The translations under genes were made by a program, and so were the position numbers. From Aurantiacibacter arachoides (GTDB taxonomy: Bacteria; Pseudomonadota; Alphaproteobacteria; Sphingomonadales; Sphingomonadaceae), in contig NZ_WTYH01000001.1 of the NCBI RefSeq assembly GCF_009827335.1, positions 620,001 through 684,000 of the forward strand: a DNA stretch of 64,000 nucleotides, in the 5' to 3' direction. Below are positions 29,090 to 37,467 of this stretch, one piece after another (the stretch's first letter is position 1; each line of letters begins with the position of its first letter). The notes under the pieces were generated by a model. It had not been told where the DNA came from, did not search any database, and saw only the letters and a program-made list of their open reading frames with translations.

Positions 29090-29105
29090 CGATAGGCAGC
29101 CATCG
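29090..29105. promoter_or_regulatory. CGAT-N8-ATCG dyad in divergent promoter (shared with 23913)
   Basis: CGAT AGGCAGCC ATCG sits between the FAH-family gene (71 nt away) and the histidinol-dehydrogenase-family gene (77 nt away). The same dyad and spacing occur at 23913-23928. The stretch CCGATAGGCAG (29089-29099) also recurs, on the minus strand, at 38617-38627. Candidate operator for coordinated control. Confidence 0.42.
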
Positions 29106-29182
29106 ATAAGATATGTTGGTTGGCGCGCAGGCCGTACGGCATTTGGCGAGCAAATCTTCACCAGCCTTCAAGGACGGAATCG

Positions 29183-30511
29183 ATGGCCACCTGGCTCAAA
29201 CGCGGCGCGAGCGCCGAGGCGAAGCGCGATGCGGACCGCAAGGTGCGCGACATCGTCGAGGCGGCGCTCGCCGACATCGAGGCGCGCGGCGACGAGGCCG
29301 TGCGCGAGATGAGCGTGAAGTTCGACGGTTGGGACCGCGAGGACTATCGGCTGACGCAGGCCGAGATTGATGCCTGCGTCGAGGGCCTGACCGCGCAGGA
29401 GCGCAAGGACATCGAATTCGCGCAGGCGCAGGTACACAATTTCGCGCAGATCCAGCGCGACAGCATGAAGGAAGTCGAGGTCGAGACGCTGCCTGGCGTC
29501 ACGCTCGGCCACAAGCACATCCCCGTGAACGCGGCGGGCTGCTACGTGCCGGGCGGCAAGTATCCCCTGCTCGCCAGCGCGCACATGAGCGTTATCACCG
29601 CCAAGGTCGCGGGCGTGCCGCGCGTCATCACCTGCGCCCCGCCGTTCGAGGGCAAGCCTGCCGACAAGATCGTGGCGGCGCAGGCGATGGCCGGGGCCGA
29701 CGAAATCTATGCGCTGGGCGGCATCCAGGCGATCGGAGCGATGGCGCTGGGTACCCAGTCCATCGGCGCGGTCGACATGCTGGTAGGACCGGGCAACGCC
29801 TTCGTGGCCGAGGCCAAACGCCAGCTATTCGGCCGCGTGGGCATCGACCTGTTCGCCGGACCCACCGAGACGATGGTCATAGCCGACGAGACGGTGGACG
29901 GCGAACTGTGCGCCACCGACCTGCTCGGCCAAGCCGAGCACGGGCCGGAAAGCCCCGCGATCCTCATCACCAATTCGGAAAAGCTGGCGCGCGACACCAT
30001 GCGCGAGGTCGAGCGGCTGCTCGAAATCCTCCCCACCGCCGACTATGCGCGGCCCGCGTGGGAGAATTTCGGCGAAGTCGTGGTCTGCGACAGCTACGAG
30101 GAAATGCGGAACGTTGCCGACGACTACGCCAACGAGCACGTCCAGGTGATGACCGAGGACCCGGACTATTTCCTGAAGAACATGACCAACTACGGCGCCC
30201 TGTTCCTCGGCCCCCGCACCAATGTCAGTTACGGTGACAAGGTGATCGGCACCAACCACACGCTGCCGACGAAAAAGAGTGCGCGCTATACCGGCGGGCT
30301 ATGGGTCGGCAAGTTCCTGAAGACCTGTACTTACCAGCGCGTCGACACCGACGAGGCGACCACGCTGGTGGGCGAATATTGCAGCCGCCTTTGCGCGATG
30401 GAGGGCTTTGCCGGTCACGGCGAACAGGCCAACATCCGTGTGCGCCGCTATGGGGGGCGCAATGTACCTTACGCGGGCGCGGTGGAACCGAGCCGGGAGA
30501 CTGTGGCTTGA
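29183..30511 (+). CDS. Histidinol dehydrogenase-family NAD-dependent alcohol dehydrogenase (HpsN-like)
   Basis: 442 residues from the ATG at 29183. The family core is clear: [33 protein letters not shown], zinc ligands in [10 protein letters not shown], and [15 protein letters not shown]. No other his genes are nearby, and the sequence fits the HpsN-like branch, which oxidises an alcohol through an aldehyde to a carboxylate with two NAD+. A role in a side chain or ring-fission intermediate of this cluster is inferred. It overlaps the next SDR by 4 nt (TTGA). Confidence 0.87.
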   Translation: MATWLKRGASAEAKRDADRKVRDIVEAALADIEARGDEAVREMSVKFDGWDREDYRLTQAEIDACVEGLTAQERKDIEFAQAQVHNFAQIQRDSMKEVEVETLPGVTLGHKHIPVNAAGCYVPGGKYPLLASAHMSVITAKVAGVPRVITCAPPFEGKPADKIVAAQAMAGADEIYALGGIQAIGAMALGTQSIGAVDMLVGPGNAFVAEAKRQLFGRVGIDLFAGPTETMVIADETVDGELCATDLLGQAEHGPESPAILITNSEKLARDTMREVERLLEILPTADYARPAWENFGEVVVCDSYEEMRNVADDYANEHVQVMTEDPDYFLKNMTNYGALFLGPRTNVSYGDKVIGTNHTLPTKKSARYTGGLWVGKFLKTCTYQRVDTDEATTLVGEYCSRLCAMEGFAGHGEQANIRVRRYGGRNVPYAGAVEPSRETVA

Positions 30512-31269
30512 AGGGTCCGCTTCCGCAAACCCCCTCCTTCCGTCTCGACGGCAAGCGCGCGCTGGTAACCGGCGCGGGGCGCGGGATCGGACTGGCGGCA
30601 GCCGCTGCGCTGGCCGAGGCCGGGGCTGAAGTGACGCTGGCGGCACGCAGCGAGAGCGAGATCGCGGCGGCGGCAGAGGCGATTGCCAAAGGCGCGCGCC
30701 ACGCGGTGCTCGACGTGTCGGACCTTGATGCGGTGGCCGATTTCTTCGGGAGCCGCGCCCCGTTCCACGTCCTCGTCAACAACGCCGGGACCAACCGTCC
30801 CAAGCCGCTGTGGGAAGTGAGTGAGGCGGATTACGATGCCGTACTCGACCTCAATCTCAAGAGCGCCTTCTTCGTCGCGCAGGGTTGCGCGAAGGCACTG
30901 ATTGCGGCGGGCGAGCCCGGTACCCTGATCCACATGGGCAGCCAGATGGGCCACGTAGGCGGCCCCAACCGCAGCCTCTACTGTGCCAGCAAGTGGGCGT
31001 TGGAAGGCATGAACAAGGCGATGGCGTTAGACCTAGCGCCACACGCCATCCGCTCCAACACCATCGCGCCTACCTTCATCGAAACTCCGCTGACGAAACC
31101 GATGTTCGAGGACGAAGCCTTCCGCGCCAGCGTGCTTTCGAAAATCAAGCTGGGCCGCATCGGCAGCGTGGAGGACCTGATGGGCGCGGTGGTGTTCCTC
31201 GCCAGCGACGCTAGCGCGCTGATGACCGGCACCAGTCTTGTCGTCGATGGCGGCTGGACCGCCGAGTAG
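30508..31269 (+). CDS. Short-chain dehydrogenase/reductase
   Basis: 253 residues from a TTG start at 30508 that overlaps the preceding stop; GGGAGA lies 8-13 nt upstream. Motifs: [15 protein letters not shown], catalytic Ser in [13 protein letters not shown], and [12 protein letters not shown] at the end. Probably NAD(P)-dependent. It forms a two-gene operon with the histidinol-dehydrogenase-like gene, so the two may act consecutively on one alcohol substrate. Confidence 0.87.
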   Translation: MKGPLPQTPSFRLDGKRALVTGAGRGIGLAAAAALAEAGAEVTLAARSESEIAAAAEAIAKGARHAVLDVSDLDAVADFFGSRAPFHVLVNNAGTNRPKPLWEVSEADYDAVLDLNLKSAFFVAQGCAKALIAAGEPGTLIHMGSQMGHVGGPNRSLYCASKWALEGMNKAMALDLAPHAIRSNTIAPTFIETPLTKPMFEDEAFRASVLSKIKLGRIGSVEDLMGAVVFLASDASALMTGTSLVVDGGWTAE

Positions 31270-31273
31270 GCGA

Positions 31274-31861
31274 TTAGCCCACCGGCGGCCTCTTCTCCGT
31301 CCCCAGCAGGCCGCGCAGCTCGTCGTCGTAGTCGCCGTCGAGCAGTACGAAGCAGATGCGTGCGTTCTTGTCGCTGCGGTTGGTCCAGCTGTGGTTGGTG
31401 CCCACCTGGACGACCACGTCGCCCGGCGTCAGCACACGCTCGCCTTCCTCCATCACCAGCACCAGTTCCCCTTCGATCATGATGCCGAAGTCGATGCTCT
31501 CGGTGCGGTGCATGAAGGCGTGTTTCCACTTGTCTTTCGGCGGCACGGCATCCTCGCTGCCCGCCTCGCGGAAGTGTTCGACGATCTCCTCGTAGGTCAG
31601 CGCCTCGGCACGGTCGCCGGCGGGATCGAAATCGTGCATGCGGATGCGAACCCCTCCGCGCGGCGGCGGGTGGTTCAGGCTGTCCTCGGTGTCGGCCATG
31701 TGGCGCGAGACGGTGACGGGCAGGCTCTTCTCGTTCCACACCTCGTAGAAGGTCGTCAGGAACTTGGGCGTGGGATAGGTGCGCGGCGCCTTGTCCGACA
31801 CGATGATCGCGGTGCCATCCTCGTCGTGGCCGGTGACGATCACCCGGGGTTCGCGGGACAT
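31274..31861 (-). CDS. Cupin-domain protein, paralogue of the one at 27547
   Basis: 195 residues, ATG at 31861. The cupin core is KHAFMHRTESIDFGIMIEGE followed by GDVVVQVGTNHSWTNRSDKN, closely parallel to the other cupin in the cluster. The N-terminus (RVIVTGHDEDGTAIIVSDKA) also matches that paralogue's VTGHDANGRACFVSED. Single-gene transcription unit, divergent from the cyclase operon. Possibly a metal-dependent dioxygenase or isomerase acting on phenolic ketones; not proven. Confidence 0.8.
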   Translation of the reverse strand: MSREPRVIVTGHDEDGTAIIVSDKAPRTYPTPKFLTTFYEVWNEKSLPVTVSRHMADTEDSLNHPPPRGGVRIRMHDFDPAGDRAEALTYEEIVEHFREAGSEDAVPPKDKWKHAFMHRTESIDFGIMIEGELVLVMEEGERVLTPGDVVVQVGTNHSWTNRSDKNARICFVLLDGDYDDELRGLLGTEKRPPVG

Positions 31862-31920
31862 GGTGTTTCCTCTCGCAAGTGGTGCTCGGCCTCGTCGTAG
31901 CTCTGCTGCGGGGTCGCGGC

Positions 31921-31940
31921 CAATCGATTGCACCGGACGC
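31921..31940. promoter_or_regulatory. Weak copy of the cluster regulatory motif
   Basis: CAATCGATTGCACCGGACGC shares ATCGAT-N-GC with the sites at 23909 and 29107 (read on the matching strands). It lies midway between divergent starts, 60 nt from the cupin gene and 75 nt from the cyclase gene, the same placement as those sites. The second half-site is poorly conserved. Confidence 0.22.
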
Positions 31941-32014
31941 ACATCATCTTGCCGGTGGATAGCATTGTCAGCCCCCGCAAGCGCGTGCAGATCGACAAAA
32001 CCAAGGAGAATGCC

Positions 32015-32794
32015 ATGCCGCGCCGCTTCGTCGACCTCTCGATCACGCTGGAGAACGATGTCGTCTCCGACCCGCCGTTCATGCGGCCCGAGATTACCTA
32101 CCAGCGCCACGGCGACACGATGGCCGAACTGCAGCATTTCTTCCCCGGCACCACGACCGCCGACCTGCCCGACGGCGAGGGCTTCGCGGCGGCTGAATGG
32201 GTGCGACTGACCACGCATAACGGCACGCACCTCGATGCGCCCTACCACTACCACCCCACGATGGACGGCGGCGAACGGGCGATCACCATCGACGAGGTGC
32301 CGCTGGAATGGTGCCTGCAACCTGGCGTCAAGCTGGACTTCACGCACTTCCCGGACGGCTATGTTGTCACCGCGCAGGACGTGGAGGACGAGTTGGCGCG
32401 CATCGGTCACGAACTGACACCGCTCGAGATCGTGCTGGTCAACACCGCCGCGGGCAAGGCGCTGGGCGATCCGAACTTCGTCGATCGCGGCTGCGGCATG
32501 GGTTACGAGGCAACGATGTATCTCACCAGCCGCGGCGTGCGGGTGACCGGCACCGATGCCTGGAGCTGGGATGCGCCCTTCAGCCACACGGCGAAACGGG
32601 TGGAAGAGACCGGCGACAAGTCGCTGATCTGGGAGGGCCACAAGGCGGGCCGCGACATCGGTTACTGCCACCTCGAAAAGCTTCACAACCTGGAGGTGCT
32701 GCCGGGCGACGGCTTCACCGTTTCCTGCTTCCCGCACAAGATCAAGGGCGCGAGCGCGGGCTGGACGCGCGCCGTGGCGATCTTCGAGGACTAG
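32015..32794 (+). CDS. Cyclase-family (kynurenine formamidase-like) metal hydrolase
   Basis: 259 residues from the ATG at 32015, preceded by AAGGAG. The hallmark HxGTHxDxPxH appears as THNGTHLDAPYHYHP near residue 70, binding the active-site metal. Later LVNTAAGKALGDPNF and PGDGFTVSCFPHKIKGASAGW also fit. Members hydrolyse amides or lactones or act on ring-opened cyclic ketones. First gene of a six-gene operon with a Rieske oxygenase, a VOC protein, two GSTs and a methyltransferase. Confidence 0.87.
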   Translation: MPRRFVDLSITLENDVVSDPPFMRPEITYQRHGDTMAELQHFFPGTTTADLPDGEGFAAAEWVRLTTHNGTHLDAPYHYHPTMDGGERAITIDEVPLEWCLQPGVKLDFTHFPDGYVVTAQDVEDELARIGHELTPLEIVLVNTAAGKALGDPNFVDRGCGMGYEATMYLTSRGVRVTGTDAWSWDAPFSHTAKRVEETGDKSLIWEGHKAGRDIGYCHLEKLHNLEVLPGDGFTVSCFPHKIKGASAGWTRAVAIFED

Positions 32795-32796
32795 GC

Positions 32797-33828
32797 ATGT
32801 CCGCGCAGTTCCTCCGCAACGCATGGTACATGGCGGGCTGGTCCGACGAGCTGGGCGAGAGCGGCTTTACGCGCGAAATCTGCGGCGAGCGCGTGTTCGT
32901 CTATCGGCTAGGCGACGGCAGCCCCGCGGCCTTGCGCGATCGCTGCCCGCACCGGTTCGCTCCGCTATCGATGGGCACGCGCGACGGCGACCTGGTCGTC
33001 TGCCCCTATCACGGCCTCGCCTTCGACCCCGATGGGCGGTGCGCGCGCAATCCCTTCGCCGAGCGCATCCCGGCGGGCGCACATGTGCCCGCCTTTCGCG
33101 TCGTCGATTGCGACGGCATCGTCTGGCTCTGGCGCGGCGATCCGCAGAAGGCCAACGAAAGCGCGATTCCCCTCTTCCCCTTCGTCCCCAATCGCCCCGG
33201 CTGGCGCACGCTGACCGGCTACACGCTGATGCAGGCGAACTACGAATACGGCACCGACAACCTGCTCGATCTCAGCCACATCGAATTCGTCCACAAGGGC
33301 AGCTTCGCCGGACAAGGCGTGATTTTCGCCGGCAAGCACTCGGTGCGCGACGAGGGCGACACGCTGCATTCCGACTGGTTCATGGCCGACATCCCGCCGC
33401 CCTCCATCGCGCAGGGTATCCTGCCGCCCGACATGCGCACGGACCACTGGCTCGACATGCGCTGGAACGCGCCCGCCACGATGCGTCTCAATGTCGGCGT
33501 CTGCCCCCACGGTGCCCCGCGAGAGGCCGGGTTCGAGGTGCCGCAGGCGCACATCCTGACGCCCGCGAACGAACATCAGACGCACTACTTCTGGTCGACG
33601 AGCCGTCCGCTGGAAGGAGACGATCCGCAAGAGGATGCCTTCCTGCTGGACCTGTTCCGGCAAGCCTTCGACGAGGAGGACAAGCCGATCATCGAGGCCG
33701 CCTATGCGAATGTTGCGGGGCGGAATTTCTGGGCCGAGGAACCTCTCTCGCTTGGCATCGACCAAGGCGGCACGCGGGCGCGTCGCAAGATCGAGGCCAT
33801 GCTGAGGGCCGAGGCACGGGATGGCTGA
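32797..33828 (+). CDS. Rieske non-haem iron oxygenase (VanA-like O-demethylase / ring hydroxylase alpha subunit)
   Basis: 343 residues. The Rieske [2Fe-2S] site is CPHRFAPLSMG plus CPYHGLAF (C-x-H ... C-x2-H, residues about 49-71). Mononuclear iron ligands are in DNLLDLSHIEFVH (Asp-His-His pattern). Length and N-terminus FLRNAWYMAGWSDEL match the VanA/LigX-like group that demethylates methoxylated aromatics. No ferredoxin reductase is encoded next to it, so electrons must come from elsewhere. It overlaps the next gene by 8 nt. Confidence 0.9.
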   Translation: MSAQFLRNAWYMAGWSDELGESGFTREICGERVFVYRLGDGSPAALRDRCPHRFAPLSMGTRDGDLVVCPYHGLAFDPDGRCARNPFAERIPAGAHVPAFRVVDCDGIVWLWRGDPQKANESAIPLFPFVPNRPGWRTLTGYTLMQANYEYGTDNLLDLSHIEFVHKGSFAGQGVIFAGKHSVRDEGDTLHSDWFMADIPPPSIAQGILPPDMRTDHWLDMRWNAPATMRLNVGVCPHGAPREAGFEVPQAHILTPANEHQTHYFWSTSRPLEGDDPQEDAFLLDLFRQAFDEEDKPIIEAAYANVAGRNFWAEEPLSLGIDQGGTRARRKIEAMLRAEARDG

Positions 33829-34228
33829 ATTCACGTTCCATCACGGCGGAGTATCGGTCCCCAGCCTCGACGCGGCGATCGAGTGGTACGGCCACGTCCT
33901 CGGCTTCGAGGTGGAGAAGCGGTTCTACATCGAGGCCGCGCGGAGCCGCACCGCGATGATCCGGAAAGGGCCGCTGCGCTTCGAGCTATTCGAGGTGGAG
34001 GGCGCCGCCCCCTTGCCCGAGGACCGCCGCCACCCGCCGAGCGACCTGAAAACGCACGGCAACAAGCACCTCGCCTTCCAGGTGGATGACATCGACGTGT
34101 TTCTCGCCGAGATGGAGGACAAGGGCGCCGACGTGGCCTTTGTAGTGCGCGAAGAATTCGGGCGCGGGTGTTTCCTCCGCGACTGTGCGGGAAACCTCAT
34201 AGAGTTCGTCGAGGAGCCCGATGCCTGA
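33821..34228 (+). CDS. Single-domain VOC (glyoxalase/dioxygenase superfamily) protein
   Basis: 135 residues. One VOC repeat pair begins FTFHHGGVSVPSLDAAIEWY (His ligand), with KHLAFQVDDIDVFLAEM (second His) and NLIEFVEEP (Glu). Such a set can hold a divalent metal as in glyoxalase I or epimerases; as a dimer it could also act as a dioxygenase. It overlaps the Rieske gene by 8 nt and the GST gene by 8 nt, showing tight translational coupling. Substrate unknown. Confidence 0.82.
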   Translation: MAEFTFHHGGVSVPSLDAAIEWYGHVLGFEVEKRFYIEAARSRTAMIRKGPLRFELFEVEGAAPLPEDRRHPPSDLKTHGNKHLAFQVDDIDVFLAEMEDKGADVAFVVREEFGRGCFLRDCAGNLIEFVEEPDA

Positions 34229-34871
34229 GATAGTGCTTTACCATCTTCCGGGTGCCTGCTCGCGCGTGGCGATGACGGCGCTCGAGCAGTGTGAGCTCGA
34301 TTACGAGGATCGCCCGGTGAACCTAGCGAAGGGTGAGCAGCACGCGCCCGCTTTTCGCAAGATCAATCCGCGCGGCAAGATCCCGGCTTTGCTGGTGGAC
34401 GGTCGGCTGCTCGGCGAAAACGCCGCGATCCAGTGGTACCTGCACCGCGCCCATCCCGAGGGGCATCTGTTCCCCGCCGCCAGTTCCTCGTGGAGCGAGG
34501 CGCAGATCCTCTCCGACCTGTTCTGGCTATCCTCTGGCTGGCATCCGGCGGTGCGCGCCAACATGATGCCGATACGCTGGACGACGGGCGACCCTGCCCC
34601 GGTTCGCGAGCGCGGCAAGGAACTTGTCAGGCCGATGTTCGAATGGTTCGACGCCCGCGTTTCTGCGCAGCCCTGGTGGTTTGGCGAGCAGTGGTCGATC
34701 ATCGATGTCTACGCGTACTGGAACTACACGACGGCGGAGGAGGGCGAATACGATCTCTCCGGGCTCGACAACCTGGCCGCCCACCGAGAGCGAGTGGAAG
34801 CGTGGCCCGCCTTCCGTCGTGCACTGAAACGCGAGGACGCTGCTCGGGCAAGGATGGCAGCACTTGGCTGA
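34221..34871 (+). CDS. Glutathione S-transferase (first of a tandem pair)
   Basis: 216 residues. The thioredoxin-like N-terminal domain starts IVLYHLPGACSRVAMTALEQ, with a beta-class-like Cys; INPRGKIPALLVDGRLLGEN includes the cis-Pro and the gamma-glutamyl-binding region. The C-terminal helical domain contains WWFGEQWSIIDVYAYW. In sphingomonads GSTs serve in aromatic catabolism, for instance ether cleavage, dehalogenation or cis-trans isomerisation, and this operon context supports a catabolic role. The paralogue follows directly. Confidence 0.87.
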   Translation: MPEIVLYHLPGACSRVAMTALEQCELDYEDRPVNLAKGEQHAPAFRKINPRGKIPALLVDGRLLGENAAIQWYLHRAHPEGHLFPAASSSWSEAQILSDLFWLSSGWHPAVRANMMPIRWTTGDPAPVRERGKELVRPMFEWFDARVSAQPWWFGEQWSIIDVYAYWNYTTAEEGEYDLSGLDNLAAHRERVEAWPAFRRALKREDAARARMAALG

Positions 34872-35517
34872 TCTGTTGCTCTACCATGCCCATACCGCCT
34901 GTACGCGGGTGACGCTGACCGCGCTCGAGGCGACCGGCGAGGCTTACGAGGACCGAATGCTGGATTTCCGCGCGGGCGAGAACCGCAGGCCGGATTATCT
35001 CGCGCTGAGCCCGGGCGGCAAGGTGCCATGCCTGCTGGCGAACGGTGAGCACCTGACCGAAAATGTCGCGATCCTCAGATGGCTGCATGCCGAGTATCCC
35101 GATGCCGGCCTGTTCCCGCCTGCCGCCGATGCCTGGGACGAGGCACAGCAGATGTCCGCATTGTCGTGGATCGCATCGGGCTGGCACCCCAGTGTGCGGG
35201 CGGTGAAGGTACCGTTCCTGTGGACGAAGAGCGATACCGGCCCGGTGCGCGAACGCGGCGAGGAACTCGTCACCGCCCTGTGCGATCAACTCGATAGCGA
35301 CCTCGAACAGCGCCGCTGGTGGTTCGGCAACGACTGGTCGATCGTCGATACCTACCTGTGGTGGGCCTACACCAATTCCGAGTTCGGCGGCTTCGATCTC
35401 TCGCTCTGGCGCTACATCGCCCGTCATCGCGCCGACCACGAGGCGCTGCCGCAATTGCGGCGCGCACTCGCGCGGGAGGATGCCGCGCACGAGAAGATGG
35501 AGGCCGCAAGAGCATGA
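34864..35517 (+). CDS. Glutathione S-transferase (second of a tandem pair)
   Basis: 217 residues from a TTG start at 34864, 8 nt inside the previous gene. It resembles its neighbour throughout (YHAHTACTRVTLTALEATGE, SPGGKVPCLLANGEHLTEN, WWFGNDWSIVDTYLWW), so the pair arose by tandem duplication. The retained active-site Cys-containing loop and the divergence between the two suggest distinct steps or a heterodimer. Its stop overlaps the methyltransferase ATG (ATGA). Confidence 0.86.
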   Translation: MADLLLYHAHTACTRVTLTALEATGEAYEDRMLDFRAGENRRPDYLALSPGGKVPCLLANGEHLTENVAILRWLHAEYPDAGLFPPAADAWDEAQQMSALSWIASGWHPSVRAVKVPFLWTKSDTGPVRERGEELVTALCDQLDSDLEQRRWWFGNDWSIVDTYLWWAYTNSEFGGFDLSLWRYIARHRADHEALPQLRRALAREDAAHEKMEAARA

Positions 35518-36158
35518 CGTTCGACGATCCCCGGGTGCAGGCCGTGTTCGACGACTATCGCCGCCGCGAGGTCGAGGACGACGGGCGCATGCGCGATCTG
35601 GGCCCGGCGGGGATCGCCCGTCGCGACGAGTTCCTGCTGCCGGTAGGCGAGGAGGTCGGCGGGCTGCTCCACGCGCTTATCGTCGCGCGTCGCCCGCGCC
35701 GTATCCTGGAGCTCGGCACCAGCTACGGTTATTCGACGCTGTTCCTCGCCGACGCCGCGCGCGCCGTGGGCGCAACTGTCGTCAGCATGGACCTTGCGGA
35801 ATTCAAGCAGGATTACGCGCGCGAGCGGCTGCAGGAAGCGGGTCTCGCGGACCGGGTCGAGCTGCGCTGCGGCGATGCGCTGGAATTGGTGGCGGCGGAT
35901 CCGGGCGAGTGGGATTTCGCGCTGCTCGACATCTGGAAGGATCTGTACGTGCCGTGTTTCGAGGCGGTTTATCCGAAACTCTCGGTGGAGGGGATCGTCT
36001 GTACCGACAACATGATCTCGCCCGAAAGTGCCCGCGAGAACGCCCGCGCCCTGCGTACCGCGATCGCCGCCAAGGGAGATATGCAAAGCGTGCTGCTGCC
36101 GGTGGGTCAGGGGATCGAGCTGAGTGTGAGGTGGAGAGCGGGAAACGCAAAATTGTGA
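35514..36158 (+). CDS. SAM-dependent O-methyltransferase (catechol-OMT-like)
   Basis: 214 residues. The SAM-binding motif I is ILELGTSYGYSTLFLADAA (about residues 64-82), the acidic residue after beta-2 is in VVSMDL, and the metal/catalytic region is FALLDIWKDLYVPCFEAVYP with VCTDNM. This layout matches class I catechol-type O-methyltransferases. It is odd to find a methylating enzyme in a catabolic operon beside a demethylase-type Rieske oxygenase; it could protect or redirect a catechol, or accept methyl groups. Last gene of the operon. Confidence 0.8.
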   Translation: MTFDDPRVQAVFDDYRRREVEDDGRMRDLGPAGIARRDEFLLPVGEEVGGLLHALIVARRPRRILELGTSYGYSTLFLADAARAVGATVVSMDLAEFKQDYARERLQEAGLADRVELRCGDALELVAADPGEWDFALLDIWKDLYVPCFEAVYPKLSVEGIVCTDNMISPESARENARALRTAIAAKGDMQSVLLPVGQGIELSVRWRAGNAKL

Positions 36159-36164
36159 TGCAAA

Positions 36165-36359
36165 TCAGTGGTCAGCCGGTTTCGCGCTCCATCCATTTCC
36201 CAAGATTCGCCGTACTTGTACGCCCGGACCATCCGACTTCACGCTGCGCTCCAGACTTTCGGTCGGGCGCGGGTCGCGGGTGTGAAGCGCCTGCACCGCT
36301 TCAATCATTCGCTCGTCCTCCGCGAGGCCGATCTCGGTATGCGCGGCAATTGCGAAACT
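36165..36359 (-). pseudogene. C-terminal fragment resembling a Rieske oxygenase alpha subunit
   Basis: The reverse strand reads 64 residues (SFAIAAHTEIGLAEDERM, then IEAVQAL, RDPRPTESLERSV, KSDGPGVQVRRIL) to a TGA at 36165. The pattern of an acidic helix followed by a late S-D-x-G-V-x-x-x-R-R-I-L resembles the C-terminus of VanA-like Rieske oxygenases. No start or catalytic region precedes it: the nucleoside-hydrolase-like gene ends at 36396. It is probably the residue of a deleted gene. The stretch 36159-36395 holds nothing else I can identify. Confidence 0.4.
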
Positions 36360-36395
36360 CCAGCAGTCCGATGTTGCCAGCCTAGAATAGCGGTT

Positions 36396-37445
36396 TCAGC
36401 CTGCCAACAGGGCGCGGTCCGCCGCACGAATCTTGGCCATCATGTCAGCCAAAGTGAGGCGGGTATCGATACTGGTGAAAGCGCGCATCGGGCGGCCTGC
36501 GGGATTATCGTTGTAGGTGCCATCGGCATTAAGGATTGGGGTTGGTTTCAGCACGTACTCGCTCGAGGCGGGATCGGTCTGAAAGAAAGTCTGCAAAGCG
36601 CTCAGCGTGATCAGCGGACTGTCGCCCATGATATAGGTTTCCGTGCGCGGAAACGTGCGCTGAAGCAGCCGTTCGACCATCTCGTGAAGCTCCCCCAGCT
36701 TGCCGACGAGATAGGATCCGATCGGTCCACCTGCAGCGAGTTCGGCGAGCTCGGAGGCGCTCACGATCAACTGGCGGTAGGCATTGCGCGGCACCTGCCA
36801 GATTTCGATGTCGCTCTCATTGAAAATCACTTGGGCCGCGACAGGATCAAGCCCGAAATTGAACTCCATCGGATCGGCGTTTGGCGGTGGATAGCCGAGG
36901 CCTGGATGCTCGTTTCCGCCGATCCATATCAGCCGGGTGCGAGGGCCAATCCTGGGTTCCGCCAACCATGCAAGCGCCAGTTCAGTGAGACTTGCGCCAG
37001 CGCAGTAGAGGAACGTTCCCGCCAAATCCTCGCGCATCGCCTCCGCGACGATCGCAGCCGTGGCCGGACTCGCTTGCCATTCTTCGCGCGATTCGATCGC
37101 GGTTTCGCTTCCGGCGAGCACGCCGAACCGATCTTCCTGTCGCATCACTCTTAGCAGGGCCTGCGCGCTGGCTGCGCCGTCGCTGGCTGTCGACTGTCCG
37201 CCAAGCAAGCCAGCTTCGTGTAAGTGCGAGCCGACGATCAGCGAAATGTCGATCGAAGGCGAAAGCACCTGCTGCGCGAGCTGAAACAGCCCGTCCGGAT
37301 CGCCGGCGAAATCGTTATCGCATATGACGCGCGCCAGCGGCGCTGCACTGGCAGAGACGGGGCGCGCGCTGACTGAAAGCAGTGCCAGAGCGGCAGCAGC
37401 GCCGCTAACGAAGTCGCGGCGGTCCATTGCAGTGTACCCGGCCAT
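36396..37445 (-). CDS. Tat-exported nucleoside hydrolase-like protein
   Basis: 349 residues from the ATG at 37445 (GGGAGGG 4 nt upstream); a later ATG six codons in is possible. A twin-arginine signal MDRRDFVSGAAAALALLS leads to the mature LARVICDNDFAGDPDGLFQL, which corresponds to the N-terminal Asp cluster of inosine-uridine nucleoside hydrolases (DxDxxxDD), here in the altered form DNDFAGDPDG. Later FLYCAGASLTELALAW and RLIWIGGNEHPG fit the fold. Members hydrolyse N- or O-ribosides; a role on a glycoside in the periplasm is possible. Confidence 0.75.
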   Translation of the reverse strand: MAGYTAMDRRDFVSGAAAALALLSVSARPVSASAAPLARVICDNDFAGDPDGLFQLAQQVLSPSIDISLIVGSHLHEAGLLGGQSTASDGAASAQALLRVMRQEDRFGVLAGSETAIESREEWQASPATAAIVAEAMREDLAGTFLYCAGASLTELALAWLAEPRIGPRTRLIWIGGNEHPGLGYPPPNADPMEFNFGLDPVAAQVIFNESDIEIWQVPRNAYRQLIVSASELAELAAGGPIGSYLVGKLGELHEMVERLLQRTFPRTETYIMGDSPLITLSALQTFFQTDPASSEYVLKPTPILNADGTYNDNPAGRPMRAFTSIDTRLTLADMMAKIRAADRALLAG

Positions 37446-37467
37446 GTGCCCTCCCATTCCATCCTTT

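Noticed and set aside
29183..30511. Histidine biosynthesis hisD
   Set aside because: No other his genes nearby; the context is aromatic catabolism and the sequence fits the HpsN-like branch better.
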